Assembly: GCF_012933655.1 (NCBI RefSeq)
Contig: NZ_JABBJJ010000060.1
Span: forward strand, 1 to 46,147
Reading direction: 5' to 3'
Length of the DNA stretch: 46,147 bases
Source: Pyxidicoccus fallax
Lineage (GTDB): Bacteria > Myxococcota > Myxococcia > Myxococcales > Myxococcaceae
The notes below the pieces were generated by a model that saw nothing but the letters and a program-made list of their open reading frames with translations, was not told the DNA's origin and did no database searches. Both the position numbers and the translations under genes were made by a program. Below are positions 1 through 8,713 of this stretch, piece after piece. Positions within the stretch are counted from its first letter, which is position 1. Each line of letters begins with the position of its first letter.

Positions 1-81
1 GTTCACCCGGGGGCGGATTGAGGGCGTGCGGGGGCTCGTGCGACAGACGAGGGGCCCCGTCGCTCCCGAAGAAGGAATGCG

Positions 82-1584
82 TTGAGCCCCGCCGCCTTCC
101 GCCGTCACGTCCTGAGCAGCTTCGCGTCGCTCGCCTCCGCCGTCCCGCTGTTCCGCCCTGGCACGTCCCTGCCGGGCTCCTCCGCGCCGCTCTTGGGCGC
201 GCCGCCCGCGGACGGGCCGGGCCCCGGCTCCACCCGGGCCACCGGCCGGCTCCGTAGGAGCATGGGCGCCTCCGTGGCGGAGGGCATGTTCGCGGAGGTG
301 TTCACCGCGTGCGCGGGCTCGACGGTGCTGACGGCCTGGGCCATCGCCCTGAAGCTGGGGCCGTTCCTGGTGGGGGTGATGACGGCCCTGCCCTTCTTCG
401 CCCAGTTCGTGCAGTTCCCCGCGGCGTGGCTGACGTCCGCCTTCGGGCACCGGCGGGTGGCGCTCACGGCGGTGTGCCTGTCGCGACTCGTGATGTTCCC
501 CCTGGCCGTGCTGCCGTGGCTGGGGCTGTCCTTCCCCGCGCAGCAGCACCTGCTGCTGACGGTGGCCGGCGCCTCCGCGGTGCTGGGCGTGGTGGGCAAC
601 AACGCCTGGGTGGCGTGGATGGGCGAATTGGTGCCGCGCGCCGTGCGGGGCCGCTTCTTCGGCCGGCGCACCGCGCTGACGACTCTCGCCGGCACGTGCG
701 CCTCGCTGACGGCGGGCCTGCTGATGGACCGGCTGCGCCCGCCCGAGGGCGTGGGCCTGGGCCTGCCCCTGCTCGCGCTGGGCGCGTGTGTCATGGGCGT
801 GGTGACGACGCTCATCATGGCCACGCAGCATGACCCGGCCCCGCCTGGCACCACGCCGCGGCTGGAGCTGAAGGGCGCGCTGGTGCCGATGAAGGACCCC
901 GTGGCTCGGCGCGTGCTGGGCTACCAGGTGGCGTGGAACGCGGCGGTGGGTGTGTCCGCGCCCTTCTTCGCGCTGCACAGCCTGCAGAACCTCAAGATGA
1001 CCTTCGTCATCATGGCGCTGCACGCCGCGGCCGTGGCGGGCGTGCGCATCCTCACCGCGCCCCTGTGGGGGAAGGTCATCGACAAGGCGGGCGCGCAGCC
1101 GGTGCTGATGGCGTGCTCGCTGGGCATCAGCGCCATCCCCGTGCTGTGGCTGCTGCCCTCCGCGGGCACGCTGTGGCCGCTGCTGTTCGACGTGCTGCTG
1201 GCCGGCTCGCTCTGGAGCGGCCACGGCCTCGCCATCTTCGCGCTGCCGCTCACCGTGGCCCCGCGCAAGGGCCGCCCCTTCTATCTCGCCGCCTTCGCCA
1301 CCGCAGGCGGGCTCGCGTACTCGGCGGCCGCCGCCCTGGGAGGCGCCATCGCCGCCGCGCTGCCGCAGCAGTTCATGCTGGGCGGCCACGCCTGGGTGAA
1401 CCTGCACGTGCTGTTCGTGCTGTCCTCCGTGGCCCGGCTGGGCGCGGGCCTGCTGGCGGCGCGCATCTCCGAGCCCGGTGCCCACCCGGCGCGCTCCGTG
1501 GGCGAGCTGGTGTCGCGGCTGCTGCCCCGCCCGAGCCCGGCGCCCGCGCTGGCGGAGGCTCGCACCGGCGACGGCGAGGGCTGA
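82..1584 (+). CDS. MFS-type multi-pass membrane transporter
   Basis: A 500-residue, strongly hydrophobic protein with about 10-12 predicted membrane segments starting near residue 65. It fits a major facilitator superfamily permease of the inner membrane; the substrate cannot be told. The TTG start is chosen because a GAAGGA ribosome-binding site lies about five bases upstream and the codons from there on keep strong G/C third-position bias. A later ATG at 262 has its AGGAG only one base away, which is too close. The first 60 residues are Pro/Ala-rich and probably cytoplasmic. It converges with the chemoreceptor gene, leaving three bases between stop codons. No link to the biosynthetic cluster is visible. 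Family assignment rests on hydropathy and general pattern, not on a decisive motif. Confidence 0.75.
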   Translation: MSPAAFRRHVLSSFASLASAVPLFRPGTSLPGSSAPLLGAPPADGPGPGSTRATGRLRRSMGASVAEGMFAEVFTACAGSTVLTAWAIALKLGPFLVGVMTALPFFAQFVQFPAAWLTSAFGHRRVALTAVCLSRLVMFPLAVLPWLGLSFPAQQHLLLTVAGASAVLGVVGNNAWVAWMGELVPRAVRGRFFGRRTALTTLAGTCASLTAGLLMDRLRPPEGVGLGLPLLALGACVMGVVTTLIMATQHDPAPPGTTPRLELKGALVPMKDPVARRVLGYQVAWNAAVGVSAPFFALHSLQNLKMTFVIMALHAAAVAGVRILTAPLWGKVIDKAGAQPVLMACSLGISAIPVLWLLPSAGTLWPLLFDVLLAGSLWSGHGLAIFALPLTVAPRKGRPFYLAAFATAGGLAYSAAAALGGAIAAALPQQFMLGGHAWVNLHVLFVLSSVARLGAGLLAARISEPGAHPARSVGELVSRLLPRPSPAPALAEARTGDGEG

Positions 1585-1587
1585 GGC

Positions 1588-3120
1588 TCAGACGCGGTAG
1601 GCCCGCACCACCTGGGACACGCGCTCGGAGAGCATCTTCAGGGACACCGCCGAGTCGTTGGTGGTGCCGATGCCCTTCACCGTGTCCTCCATCAGCGAGT
1701 TCAGCTCGCTGACGGCGGTGAAGATCTGCTCGATGCCGGTGGCCTGCTGGCTCACCGTCTGGGCAATCTGCCGCGCCGAGTGGGTGGTGTCCTGGACGAT
1801 GGCGGTGAGCTGCTTCAGCGTGTCCCCGGAGGTGCGCGCCTGTTGCAGGCCCGCCTCCATGCGCTGGGTGCCCGCGGTGGTGATGTCCACCGTGCTGGCG
1901 ATGGCCTCGCTGATGTCCGAGAGAATCTTCCGCACCTGCTTGGTGGCGCGGATGGACTGGTCCGCCAGCGCGCGAATCTCCCGCGCCACGACGGCGAATC
2001 CCTGGCCGTGCTCGCCCGAGCGCGCCGCTTCGATGGCCGCGTTGACGGCCAGCAGGTGGGACTGGTCCGCCAGGTCCTTCACCGTCTCGGTGATACCGCT
2101 GATCTGCTGCGTGCGCTCACCCAGCTGCATGATGCGCTCGGCGATCTGCTCCACCTGGGAGCGCAGGTCGACCATCCCCTCGATGCTCTGAGCGACGGCC
2201 GCCTCGCCGGTGCGCCCCAGCGCCTCGGCGCGCTCGGCCACCTGGATGACGGACTGGGCCGACTCCGAGGCCATCAGCGCTGTCTGGCGGATCTCCTGCG
2301 CCGTCACCTGCGTCTCCTGCAGCGCCGCCGCGCTGCGGGACACCATCTGGTTCTGCTGCTCGGACGACTCGTTGAGCCCCATCACCGAGTCGCTCAGCAG
2401 CTCCGTGGACGACTGGAGCTGATGCAGCAGCTCCTTCAGCTTGGACACCAGCATGCCCACGGCGTGCGCGAGCTGCCCCACTTCGTCCGAGGAGTCGACG
2501 CGCACCGGCTCGCGCAAGTCCCCGTGCTCGACGATGCGCCGCACCGCCCGGGTGAGCTGGTGCATCGGCGCCACGATGCGGCGGCTCAGCACCCACGCCC
2601 CCACCGTCATCAGCAGCAGCGCGCCCAGCACCACCCCGCGCAGCGTGGTGAAGGCGGCCTCCACGCGGCCGCGCGCCTCCGTGCGGTTGAAGCCCACGTG
2701 GACGAAGCCCCGCCCGCCAGAGATGGGCGCCTTCATGTCCAGCAGCTCCGCGTCACCCGCCCGCACGACGAGGCCATCCGTCGCCTCGAACAGCCGCTCC
2801 CGATGGTCTCGCGCCGTCCGCGCGTCCTGGCCGGCCACCGCCACCAGCCCGCCCTGCGCGTCCAGCACCGCCACGTAGGCCAGCTTCCCCTCGCGGGCCA
2901 CCGCCTCCAGCATCCGCTGGACCTCGGCGGCGTTTCCCGCGTGCAGCTGGTCCGCCAGCGCGGCGGCCAGGGCGGTGGGCACGCCCGCGCTCATCTCCCG
3001 GCCCTGGGCCTCGAAGGCCTCGCGCATCCGCGGCACGGTGTAGGCAAGCGACAGCAGCGTGAAGAACAGCGCCACCAGCACGGGCGCCAGGGAGATCTTC
3101 TGGGTCAGGGAGAGTCGCAT
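1588..3120 (-). CDS. Methyl-accepting chemotaxis protein
   Basis: A transmembrane chemoreceptor of about 510 residues. A membrane segment at residues ~9-29 is followed by a ~130-residue extracytoplasmic sensor region, a second membrane segment at ~165-185, a HAMP linker (IVAPMHQLTRAV onward) and a long helical signalling domain. The hairpin tip reads VNAAIEAARSGEHGQGFAVV, the typical contact site for CheA/CheW. There is no C-terminal CheR-binding pentapeptide; the protein ends in YRV. The frame stays open to 3321, but that start would overlap the divergent hydrolase. The ATG at 3120 puts the first membrane helix at the N-terminus, and an ATG at 3141 is the other option. Its sensor ligand and chemosensory pathway are unknown. 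Confidence 0.9.
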   Translation of the reverse strand: MRLSLTQKISLAPVLVALFFTLLSLAYTVPRMREAFEAQGREMSAGVPTALAAALADQLHAGNAAEVQRMLEAVAREGKLAYVAVLDAQGGLVAVAGQDARTARDHRERLFEATDGLVVRAGDAELLDMKAPISGGRGFVHVGFNRTEARGRVEAAFTTLRGVVLGALLLMTVGAWVLSRRIVAPMHQLTRAVRRIVEHGDLREPVRVDSSDEVGQLAHAVGMLVSKLKELLHQLQSSTELLSDSVMGLNESSEQQNQMVSRSAAALQETQVTAQEIRQTALMASESAQSVIQVAERAEALGRTGEAAVAQSIEGMVDLRSQVEQIAERIMQLGERTQQISGITETVKDLADQSHLLAVNAAIEAARSGEHGQGFAVVAREIRALADQSIRATKQVRKILSDISEAIASTVDITTAGTQRMEAGLQQARTSGDTLKQLTAIVQDTTHSARQIAQTVSQQATGIEQIFTAVSELNSLMEDTVKGIGTTNDSAVSLKMLSERVSQVVRAYRV

Positions 3121-3314
3121 CCGGGCACAGGGGGAAGGCATCAGGGCCCGCTCATCGTGGGCCCCCGCAATGCGGGTGTGCAACCCCACACGGGCCTTCA
3201 CAGGGGAACCCCCTATGCGGGGGGTGTCCCGCGAGTGCGGCCGCCTGCTCTCCACGCGTAAAACTCCAGCCGGGCTATCCTCCACGACGGCTTCGCGGTC
3301 TCCAGGGAGAAGAC

Positions 3315-4289
3315 ATGGCACGCAGGCGCAGGGCCCTCGTCGGCATCGGGGGGTTGTTGGTGGTGGGAGGCGCGCTCGCCGCGGGAATGCGGGCGGACGT
3401 GCCGGCGTCGGAGCTGGAGGCGCGCCATGCGACGCCGCCCTCGCGCTTCCTGGAGGTGGACGGGCTGCGCATCCACTACCGGGACCAGGGCCAGGGGCCC
3501 GCGCTGGTGCTGCTGCACGGCTCCAATGCCTCCCTCTTCACGTGGGAGGGCTGGGTGCGCGAGTTGTCCGCGCACCACCGGGTCATCACCCTGGACCTGC
3601 CCGGCCACGGCCTCACCGGCCCGGACGCGAAGGGGCGCTACTCCTGGACGGACATGGCGCGGGTGCTGGAGGACTTCCGCGCGCGCCTGGGGCTGGAGCG
3701 CTTCCACCTGGCCGGCAACTCCATGGGCGGCTCGGTGGCCTGGCACTATGCGCTGCTCCATCCGGAGCGCGTGGAGCGCCTCATCCTGGTGGACGCCGCG
3801 GGCTACCCTCGCGAGGAGCCGTCTCCGCTCGTCTTCCGGCTGATGCGCGCGCCGGGGTTGGGCGAGCTGCTCTCCCGGGTGTCGCCCCGCTGGGTCATCG
3901 ACCGGAACGTGCGCGCCGTGTACGGAGACCCCTCGAAGGTGACGGAGGAGAACGTCGACCGGTACTACGCGCTGCTCTTGCGCGAGGGCAACCGGAAGGC
4001 CACGCGCGAGCGGCTGCGCATCACCACGGATGACGGACTGTGGAAGCGGCTGGGCGAGGTGCGCGCGCCCACGCTCATCCTCTGGGGCGCGAAGGACACG
4101 TGGATTCTTCCGCGCTACGGGGAGCGCTTCGACCGGGACATCCCGGACTCGCGCCTCGTCGTCTACCCGGACCTGGGCCACGTGCCCATGGAGGAGGACC
4201 CCGCGCGCACGGCCGCGGACGCGCGCCGCTTCCTCGCCGAGGGCGTCACTGCACCACCCGCGCCGGCGTCCGGGGGAGCCACACCGTGA
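3315..4289 (+). CDS. Alpha/beta-fold hydrolase with N-terminal membrane anchor
   Basis: A 324-residue alpha/beta hydrolase. After a basic N-terminus, a hydrophobic stretch at residues ~8-24 looks like a signal anchor, so the enzyme probably acts at or outside the inner membrane. The oxyanion-hole motif LLHGSN is at ~67-71. The nucleophile elbow GNSMGG places Ser136; Asp261 (WGAKDTW) and His289 (DLGHVP) complete the triad. The substrate is unknown; esterase, lipase and epoxide hydrolase relatives share this pattern. The start is the ATG at 3315, divergent from the chemoreceptor. The last 44 bases overlap the 3' end of the convergent histidine kinase gene. The anchor and the distance from the cluster argue against a role as the NRPS release thioesterase. 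Confidence 0.88.
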   Translation: MARRRRALVGIGGLLVVGGALAAGMRADVPASELEARHATPPSRFLEVDGLRIHYRDQGQGPALVLLHGSNASLFTWEGWVRELSAHHRVITLDLPGHGLTGPDAKGRYSWTDMARVLEDFRARLGLERFHLAGNSMGGSVAWHYALLHPERVERLILVDAAGYPREEPSPLVFRLMRAPGLGELLSRVSPRWVIDRNVRAVYGDPSKVTEENVDRYYALLLREGNRKATRERLRITTDDGLWKRLGEVRAPTLILWGAKDTWILPRYGERFDRDIPDSRLVVYPDLGHVPMEEDPARTAADARRFLAEGVTAPPAPASGGATP

Positions 4290-7146
4290 AGTGGGTGCCG
4301 TCCTTCTCCGTGGAGCGCACGTCGATGTGGCCTCCGTGGCCGAGGACGATCTGCCGGGTGATGTAGAGCCCCAGGCCGATGCTCCCCCGCCCCAGCGCCG
4401 CGGCCGGGCCCCGCCGGTAGGGCTCGAAGATGACGGGCCGCAGCTCGGCGGGAATGGGCGGCCCCTGGTTGTGGACCACCAGCGTGACGCCGTCCCCCTC
4501 GGCCCGCGAGGACACGCGCACCGGCGTCCCCGCCGGGCTGTGCTGGAGCGCGTTGCCCACGAGGTTGGTGATGACCTGCGCCAGCCGGTCCTCGTCGAAC
4601 TCGCCGTGGCCGTCGCCCCGCGCCTCCACGGAGATGTCCCGCCCGGGGTTGGCCAGGTGCACCTCGTCCACCACCTGCCGCGTCAGCTCGTGCAGGTCCA
4701 CCGGACGCGGGTGGATGGGAATGGCCCCGCCCGCGCGCGCCTGGGTGAAGTCGAGCAGGTCGCGAATCATGCGGTGGGCCCGGTCCGCCGCGGAGATGAT
4801 GCGGCGCAGGCTCCGGTTCTGCGCCTCGGTGAGCGGCTCGTGCCGCAGCATCGCCAGGGACGCCAGGGAGATGGCGTTGAGGGGATTGCGCAAGTCGTGG
4901 CTGACGATGGCCACCACGTCCTCGCGCACCCGCACCGCCTCCTGGGCCTCGCGCAAAAGGCGCGCGTTGTCGATGGCGATGGCCGCCCGGTCCGCCATGC
5001 CCCTGGCCATCTCCAGCATGGCGGACAGGGGCATGCGGCCGGCCTCGCAGGTGGTCATGTTGAGCACGCCCAGCTTCCGTCCCCGCGCCACCAGCGGGAC
5101 GATGACCGCGGTCCGCGCGCCGAGCTGCTCCAGCACGGCCCGGTGCTCCGCGTTGAGAGCGACGGCCTCCAGCCACTCGGCGCCGACCTCCGTCGCCTGG
5201 GGCCTGCCCGTCTCGAGGACGCGCGCCATGGGACTGGAGGAGCCCACCCGGGGCGGGAAGGCCATGAGTCGGTCCGCCACCGGCTGCAGGGCCGGATCCC
5301 TCGCCAGCACCACCTGCCGGTGCAGTTGCCCGTCATCGCCCAAGAGGTCCACCGTGCAGTAGTCCGACAGGTGCGTCACCGTGAGGTGGGCCAGGCTGCG
5401 CAGCGTGGAGGCCAGGTCCAGCGACTGCGCCAGCAGCGTGCCCGCCTCCACGAGCATGGCCTGCGCATGCTGCGCCGTCTTGCGCCGGGAGATGTCCTTC
5501 ATCATGCCGGTGAAGAAGCGGCCCCCCGGGAGGACCATCTCACCGATGCTCAGCTCGATGGGAAAGACGGTTCCATCCTTGCGCTGCCCCAGCACCTCGC
5601 GCCCGATGCCGATGACCTTCCTCACGCCCGTGCGCAGGTAGTTGCGCATGTACGTGTCATGGCTGCTCCGGTCCGGCTCCGGCATCAGCATGCTGATGTT
5701 GCGCCCCGTCAGCTCCTCCGGCGCGTAGCCGAAGAGCCGCGTGGTGGCCGGGTTGACGTCGAGGATGGTGCCCTGGTCGTCGATGGTGATGATGCTGTCC
5801 ACCGCCGCGTCGAGGATGGCCTTCAGCCGCTGGCTCGTGGCGCGCAGCGCCTCCTCGGTGCGCCGGCGCTCGGTGATGTCCGTGGAGATGCCGCACAGGG
5901 CATGGGGCTCACCGTTCTCGTCGGGCAGCGGGAACTTCACGGAGAGGTACGTGTGCGGTCCATCCTCCCGGGGAAACACCTCCTCCACGGTGAGGGACTG
6001 CCCGCTGCGGAGGACCTCCAGGTCGTTGGCCCGCAGCACATCCGCGATGTCCGGGGACACCAGCTCGTGGTTGGTCTTCCCGAGGAGCTCCTCGCGCGAG
6101 CGGCCGAAGATGGCCAGCATCTCCTGGTTGGCGAGCCGGATGCGGCCCTCCGGGTCCTTCACGAAGATGGCGGCGGGGGCATGGTCGATGATGGCCTGGA
6201 GCCGCGCCTCGCTGCTCCGCAGGCGCTCGGTGAGCTGGGCCTGGACGATGAGGGCCGTGGCCCGCTGCGCCATGGTGCGGAAGAGCTGCTGGTCGTCGTC
6301 GGAGAACTCGAAGGCGGAGCGCGAGCCCATCTGCGCCACGCCGATGACCTCGTCCTGGTGGACGAGCGGCACGCCGTACAGCGCGCGGATGCCCTGCTCG
6401 CGGATGTGGGGGTTGATGACGAGCGGGTCATTCGTGGCGTCCCGCACCAGCATGGGCTCGCGGAGCCGCGCCACCCTGCCCGCGAAGCCCTCGCCCACCC
6501 GCTGGGAGAACCCCAGGGCGCGCTCCTCGCCCAGGCCGATGGCGGCGCGCACGTGCAGCACGTCCGCTTCGTCCTTGAGCTGCAGCGACACCGCGTCCAC
6601 CGCGGCCACCGTCTCCAGCACCACCGCCATGAGCTGGTGGAGGAAGGCCGCGAGGTCGCCGGCCTGCCACGACACCGAGGACACGCGGTCCAGCGCGCGC
6701 AGGGTGCGCTCCCGCGCCCGGGCGAACCGATCCACGGAGATGGCGAGGATTTCGTCGATGGCCTGGTCCAGCCGCCGCACCTCGCGGATGGTGATGGCCC
6801 CGGCGGCCTCGCGCTCCCAGAACTCCAGGATGGTGTCGCGCAGGTCCCCCAGCTCCCGCGCGGCGGTGTGCAGGTCATACCCGGCCACCAGCCGCTCCAG
6901 CGCGTGCAGGTCCGGCAGCTCGCCCAGCGTCTCCACGGCTCCGGTATGGACGCCCTGGATGACGCGCGCGAGTCGGTCCAGCAGCTGCGGGACGTGGTCC
7001 CTCAACACAGGGCCGCTGAGGTGCCGGGCCACGGTGTAGACGCGGACGCGTCGCTCCCAGGCCTCCAACAGCTCCGCCCGTCGCTCCTGGATGAAGTCGC
7101 CCAGGCGAAGGCTCGCGCTCGTCGTCTCCGCCCCCAGGTTGGACAT
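4246..7146 (-). CDS. Multi-sensor histidine kinase (RsbRD_N-GAF-PAS-PAS-GAF-HisKA-HATPase)
   Basis: A soluble sensor kinase of 966 residues. Residues ~8-150 resemble the RsbRD N-terminal domain of stressosome proteins. Next come a GAF domain (~160-310), two PAS domains (~318-570), the second with the NPATTRLFGY pattern of PAS sensors, and another GAF domain (~575-720). The HisKA helix carries VSHDLRNPL with the phosphoacceptor at His750. The HATPase domain follows (NLVGNALQHS N-box and the GSIGLGLYI G2 box). There is no membrane segment, so the signal is cytoplasmic. The ATG at 7146 is chosen because the longer frame to 7380 overlaps the divergent response regulator. No strong ribosome-binding site is visible. 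The divergent receiver gene is the likely phosphorylation partner. Confidence 0.9.
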   Translation of the reverse strand: MSNLGAETTSASLRLGDFIQERRAELLEAWERRVRVYTVARHLSGPVLRDHVPQLLDRLARVIQGVHTGAVETLGELPDLHALERLVAGYDLHTAARELGDLRDTILEFWEREAAGAITIREVRRLDQAIDEILAISVDRFARARERTLRALDRVSSVSWQAGDLAAFLHQLMAVVLETVAAVDAVSLQLKDEADVLHVRAAIGLGEERALGFSQRVGEGFAGRVARLREPMLVRDATNDPLVINPHIREQGIRALYGVPLVHQDEVIGVAQMGSRSAFEFSDDDQQLFRTMAQRATALIVQAQLTERLRSSEARLQAIIDHAPAAIFVKDPEGRIRLANQEMLAIFGRSREELLGKTNHELVSPDIADVLRANDLEVLRSGQSLTVEEVFPREDGPHTYLSVKFPLPDENGEPHALCGISTDITERRRTEEALRATSQRLKAILDAAVDSIITIDDQGTILDVNPATTRLFGYAPEELTGRNISMLMPEPDRSSHDTYMRNYLRTGVRKVIGIGREVLGQRKDGTVFPIELSIGEMVLPGGRFFTGMMKDISRRKTAQHAQAMLVEAGTLLAQSLDLASTLRSLAHLTVTHLSDYCTVDLLGDDGQLHRQVVLARDPALQPVADRLMAFPPRVGSSSPMARVLETGRPQATEVGAEWLEAVALNAEHRAVLEQLGARTAVIVPLVARGRKLGVLNMTTCEAGRMPLSAMLEMARGMADRAAIAIDNARLLREAQEAVRVREDVVAIVSHDLRNPLNAISLASLAMLRHEPLTEAQNRSLRRIISAADRAHRMIRDLLDFTQARAGGAIPIHPRPVDLHELTRQVVDEVHLANPGRDISVEARGDGHGEFDEDRLAQVITNLVGNALQHSPAGTPVRVSSRAEGDGVTLVVHNQGPPIPAELRPVIFEPYRRGPAAALGRGSIGLGLYITRQIVLGHGGHIDVRSTEKDGTHFTVWLPRTPARVVQ

Positions 7147-7305
7147 ATGCGAAAGGTAGTCACCGGAAGCTTCGTCCACCGGGCACCCTGCATCCCCGGC
7201 GCGAGTCGCACGGGGCCACTGCATTCCTCCGCTTGCCCGCCCGCCCTTCGGCGGAAGGAGCGCGCCCGTTCCGCCATGGCTCGCCTCTTGAAAAGCCCTC
7301 CCTAA

Positions 7306-7318
7306 ATTCGGCCCGAAT
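7306..7318. promoter_or_regulatory. Short inverted repeat between kinase and regulator genes
   Basis: A perfect 5-bp inverted repeat, ATTCG-gcc-CGAAT, lies in the 232-base divergent intergenic region between the histidine kinase and the response regulator. It could be an operator half-site pair, but a repeat this short can arise by chance and no matching -35/-10 pair was found with proper spacing. Confidence 0.25.
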
Positions 7319-7378
7319 CGGGGCGTCGGGGCGGGGGAGAGGAGAGGGAGCGCGGGCCGTGCCGTGCTCCGGCCAATC

Positions 7379-7756
7379 ATGGGCTTCAGGTGCGTTCACA
7401 TCCTGGTCGTCGAGGACAACGAGGACACGCGGGAAGGCATCACCGAGTACCTCATGGAGAAAGGTCACCAGGTGACTTCGGTCGCCAATGGGCGGGAGGC
7501 GCTGCTGGCGCTCAGCCAGCTTCCCCGGCCCTGCGTGGTGCTGCTGGACTGGATGATGCCGGTGATGGGCGGTGAGGAGCTGCTCCACCAGCTCCAGCTC
7601 CAGCAGGCGCTGGAAGGCCTGTCGGTGGTGGCCATCACCGCGAGGCCCGGCCTGCCGGATGGCGGCATGCCCCTGCGCGCGGTGCTGCCCAAGCCGCTGG
7701 ACCTGGGCCGGTTGATGTCGGTGGTGGGTCAGGTCGCGCCGAGACCCGCGGCGTGA
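7379..7756 (+). CDS. Single-domain response regulator (CheY-like receiver)
   Basis: A 125-residue lone receiver domain. The acidic pair is in VVEDNED (residues 10-16), the phosphoacceptor is Asp57 in VVLLDWMMP, the switch Thr is Thr87 (VVAITARP) and the conserved Lys is Lys105 (LPKPLD). There is no output domain, so it probably acts by protein contact or phosphorelay. The ATG at 7379 fits the usual receiver N-terminus; an in-frame GTG at 7364 sits nearer a purine-rich stretch (7334-7350) and is possible. It is transcribed away from the large sensor kinase, which probably phosphorylates it. Its stop codon forms one arm of a hairpin shared with the convergent gene. Confidence 0.9.
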   Translation: MGFRCVHILVVEDNEDTREGITEYLMEKGHQVTSVANGREALLALSQLPRPCVVLLDWMMPVMGGEELLHQLQLQQALEGLSVVAITARPGLPDGGMPLRAVLPKPLDLGRLMSVVGQVAPRPAA

Positions 7757-7774
7757 GCGCGCGCGCCGCGCTCA
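7754..7774. terminator. Palindromic hairpin joining two convergent stop codons
   Basis: TGAGCGCG (7754-7761) and CGCGCTCA (7767-7774) form a perfect 8-bp stem with a 5-base loop. The left arm begins with the TGA of the response regulator, and the right arm is the complement of the TGA of the convergent small gene. No T-tract follows on either strand, so it is a terminator-like or 3'-end-protecting structure, not a classical intrinsic terminator. Confidence 0.45.
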
Positions 7775-8089
7775 GCCCGAGGTCTCCTCCCCCTGGCGCT
7801 TGGACACCGTGGGGGTGGCGCGCTCGCGGGAGATTCGCATGAGCCGGATGAGGCGGCGCCGCGGGTCCACCGTGTAGTGGATGAGCAAGTCCCCCATGCG
7901 GAAGCTGGGGGCCGCCTCCTTCTCCACGTCAGGAGGCGGCGTGGGGTAAGCCGATGTCTGCGCGGCCAGCGACTCCAGCCGTGCCTGGATTTCACGGTAG
8001 GTATCCCGGGGCAGGTGTGAGACCTGGCCCCAGGCGTCGGTCACGATTTCGACCGTGAACGGGCGGTGGATGTTCCTCGGAGACCTCAT
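7772..8089 (-). CDS. Small RelE/ParE-like fold protein, orphan
   Basis: A 105-residue soluble protein. The middle contains a helix (TYREIQARLESLAAQ) followed by a strand pattern, RMGDLLIHYTVDPRRRLIRLMRI. This resembles the beta-hairpin core of RelE/ParE-type toxins (a GDxRxxYxVDxxxxxVxVLxI-like pattern). That is a pattern judgement, not a family match. No antitoxin-like gene lies directly before or after it, so a toxin-antitoxin role is not supported. The ATG at 8089 has no clear ribosome-binding site. It lies 127 bases downstream of the SMR exporter on the same strand and could be read through from it. Confidence 0.6.
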   Translation of the reverse strand: MRSPRNIHRPFTVEIVTDAWGQVSHLPRDTYREIQARLESLAAQTSAYPTPPPDVEKEAAPSFRMGDLLIHYTVDPRRRLIRLMRISRERATPTVSKRQGEETSG

Positions 8090-8216
8090 ACGCGGTGGGT
8101 GCCCAGAGCAGACCGCGTGCCAGAGAGTCTCTGAAGGAAATCAGACGCTTGGAGTTCCGCCGATCCGGAGCCCTGTAGAAAAGAATACCGGCCGGAGGCG
8201 GGGGACTGAAAAAAGC

Positions 8217-8549
8217 TCAGGGGGCGTCTTCGACACCGCTCGTGGCTTTCAGTCCCACAATGGCCACCAGCAAGAGTGACAAGAAGAAGATGCGCAGGGG
8301 CGTGGCGGGCTCATGGAAGAGCACCATGCCCAGCACGGCCGCGCCCAGGGCGCCGATGCCGACCCAGACGGCGTACGCGGTGCCGATGGGCAGCGTCTTC
8401 GCGGCGATGCCCAGCAGCACCATGCTGGCGATGATGGCGACGGCCGTGAGGATGCTGGGAATGGGCCGGGTGAACCCCTCGGTGTACTTGAGCCCGATGG
8501 ACCAGCAGACCTCCAGCAACCCGGCGATGAACAGGTAGACCCAAGCCAT
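8217..8549 (-). CDS. sugE: SMR-family exporter, SugE/Gdx (guanidinium exporter) subtype
   Basis: A 110-residue protein with four membrane helices and the essential Glu13 in AGLLEVCWS. The stretch GLKYTEGFTR and the later GTAYAVWVGIGALGAA are typical of the SugE/Gdx branch, whose characterised members are dual-topology dimers exporting guanidinium in exchange for protons. The longer upstream frame (to 8678) is Arg-rich and has no membrane character, so the ATG at 8549 is the start. A plausible promoter lies about 100 bases upstream. I looked for guanidine riboswitch signatures in this leader and found none that fold. Confidence 0.9.
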   Translation of the reverse strand: MAWVYLFIAGLLEVCWSIGLKYTEGFTRPIPSILTAVAIIASMVLLGIAAKTLPIGTAYAVWVGIGALGAAVLGMVLFHEPATPLRIFFLSLLLVAIVGLKATSGVEDAP

Positions 8550-8650
8550 GACGCACGACTCCTGATGTTCGCGTCGTCTTGTCCTGACCGGGTACGGCGC
8601 ACCTCGTCCGGGCCCGGCGTGCTCCTCATGAGCGCGCCGGACGTGCCCGG

Positions 8651-8678
8651 CTATAACCTTCCGCCCTGCCCTCTTCAA
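8651..8678 (-). promoter_or_regulatory. Putative sigma70-type promoter of sugE
   Basis: On the minus strand, TTGAAG (8678-8673) and TTATAG (8656-8651) are separated by 16 bases, close to the -35/-10 consensus in an otherwise very GC-rich region. This would give a leader of about 95-100 bases before the sugE ATG. Confidence 0.4.
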
Positions 8679-8713
8679 CCGTCGCGCGAGCGGCCGGGCG
8701 GGGAGCCGATGTC

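Noticed and set aside
18-257. 79-codon frame at the left edge
   Set aside because: Arg/Pro-rich shadow of the transporter N-terminus, with no ribosome-binding site and no recognisable feature.
3315-4289. Alpha/beta hydrolase as the missing thioesterase of the cluster
   Set aside because: It has a membrane anchor, lies about 7 kb from the cluster behind unrelated genes and is not in either biosynthetic operon.
4030-7305. 1091-codon plus-strand frame opposite the histidine kinase
   Set aside because: Its translation is His/Arg/Gly-rich with no motif; the minus strand encodes a full kinase.
7772-8089. Type II toxin-antitoxin locus
   Set aside because: Only a RelE/ParE-like protein is seen, with no antitoxin-like gene next to it.
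8550-8713. Guanidine riboswitch before sugE
   Set aside because: ACGA tetraloops occur on the minus strand, but the flanks do not pair and no ykkC-like conserved words are present.
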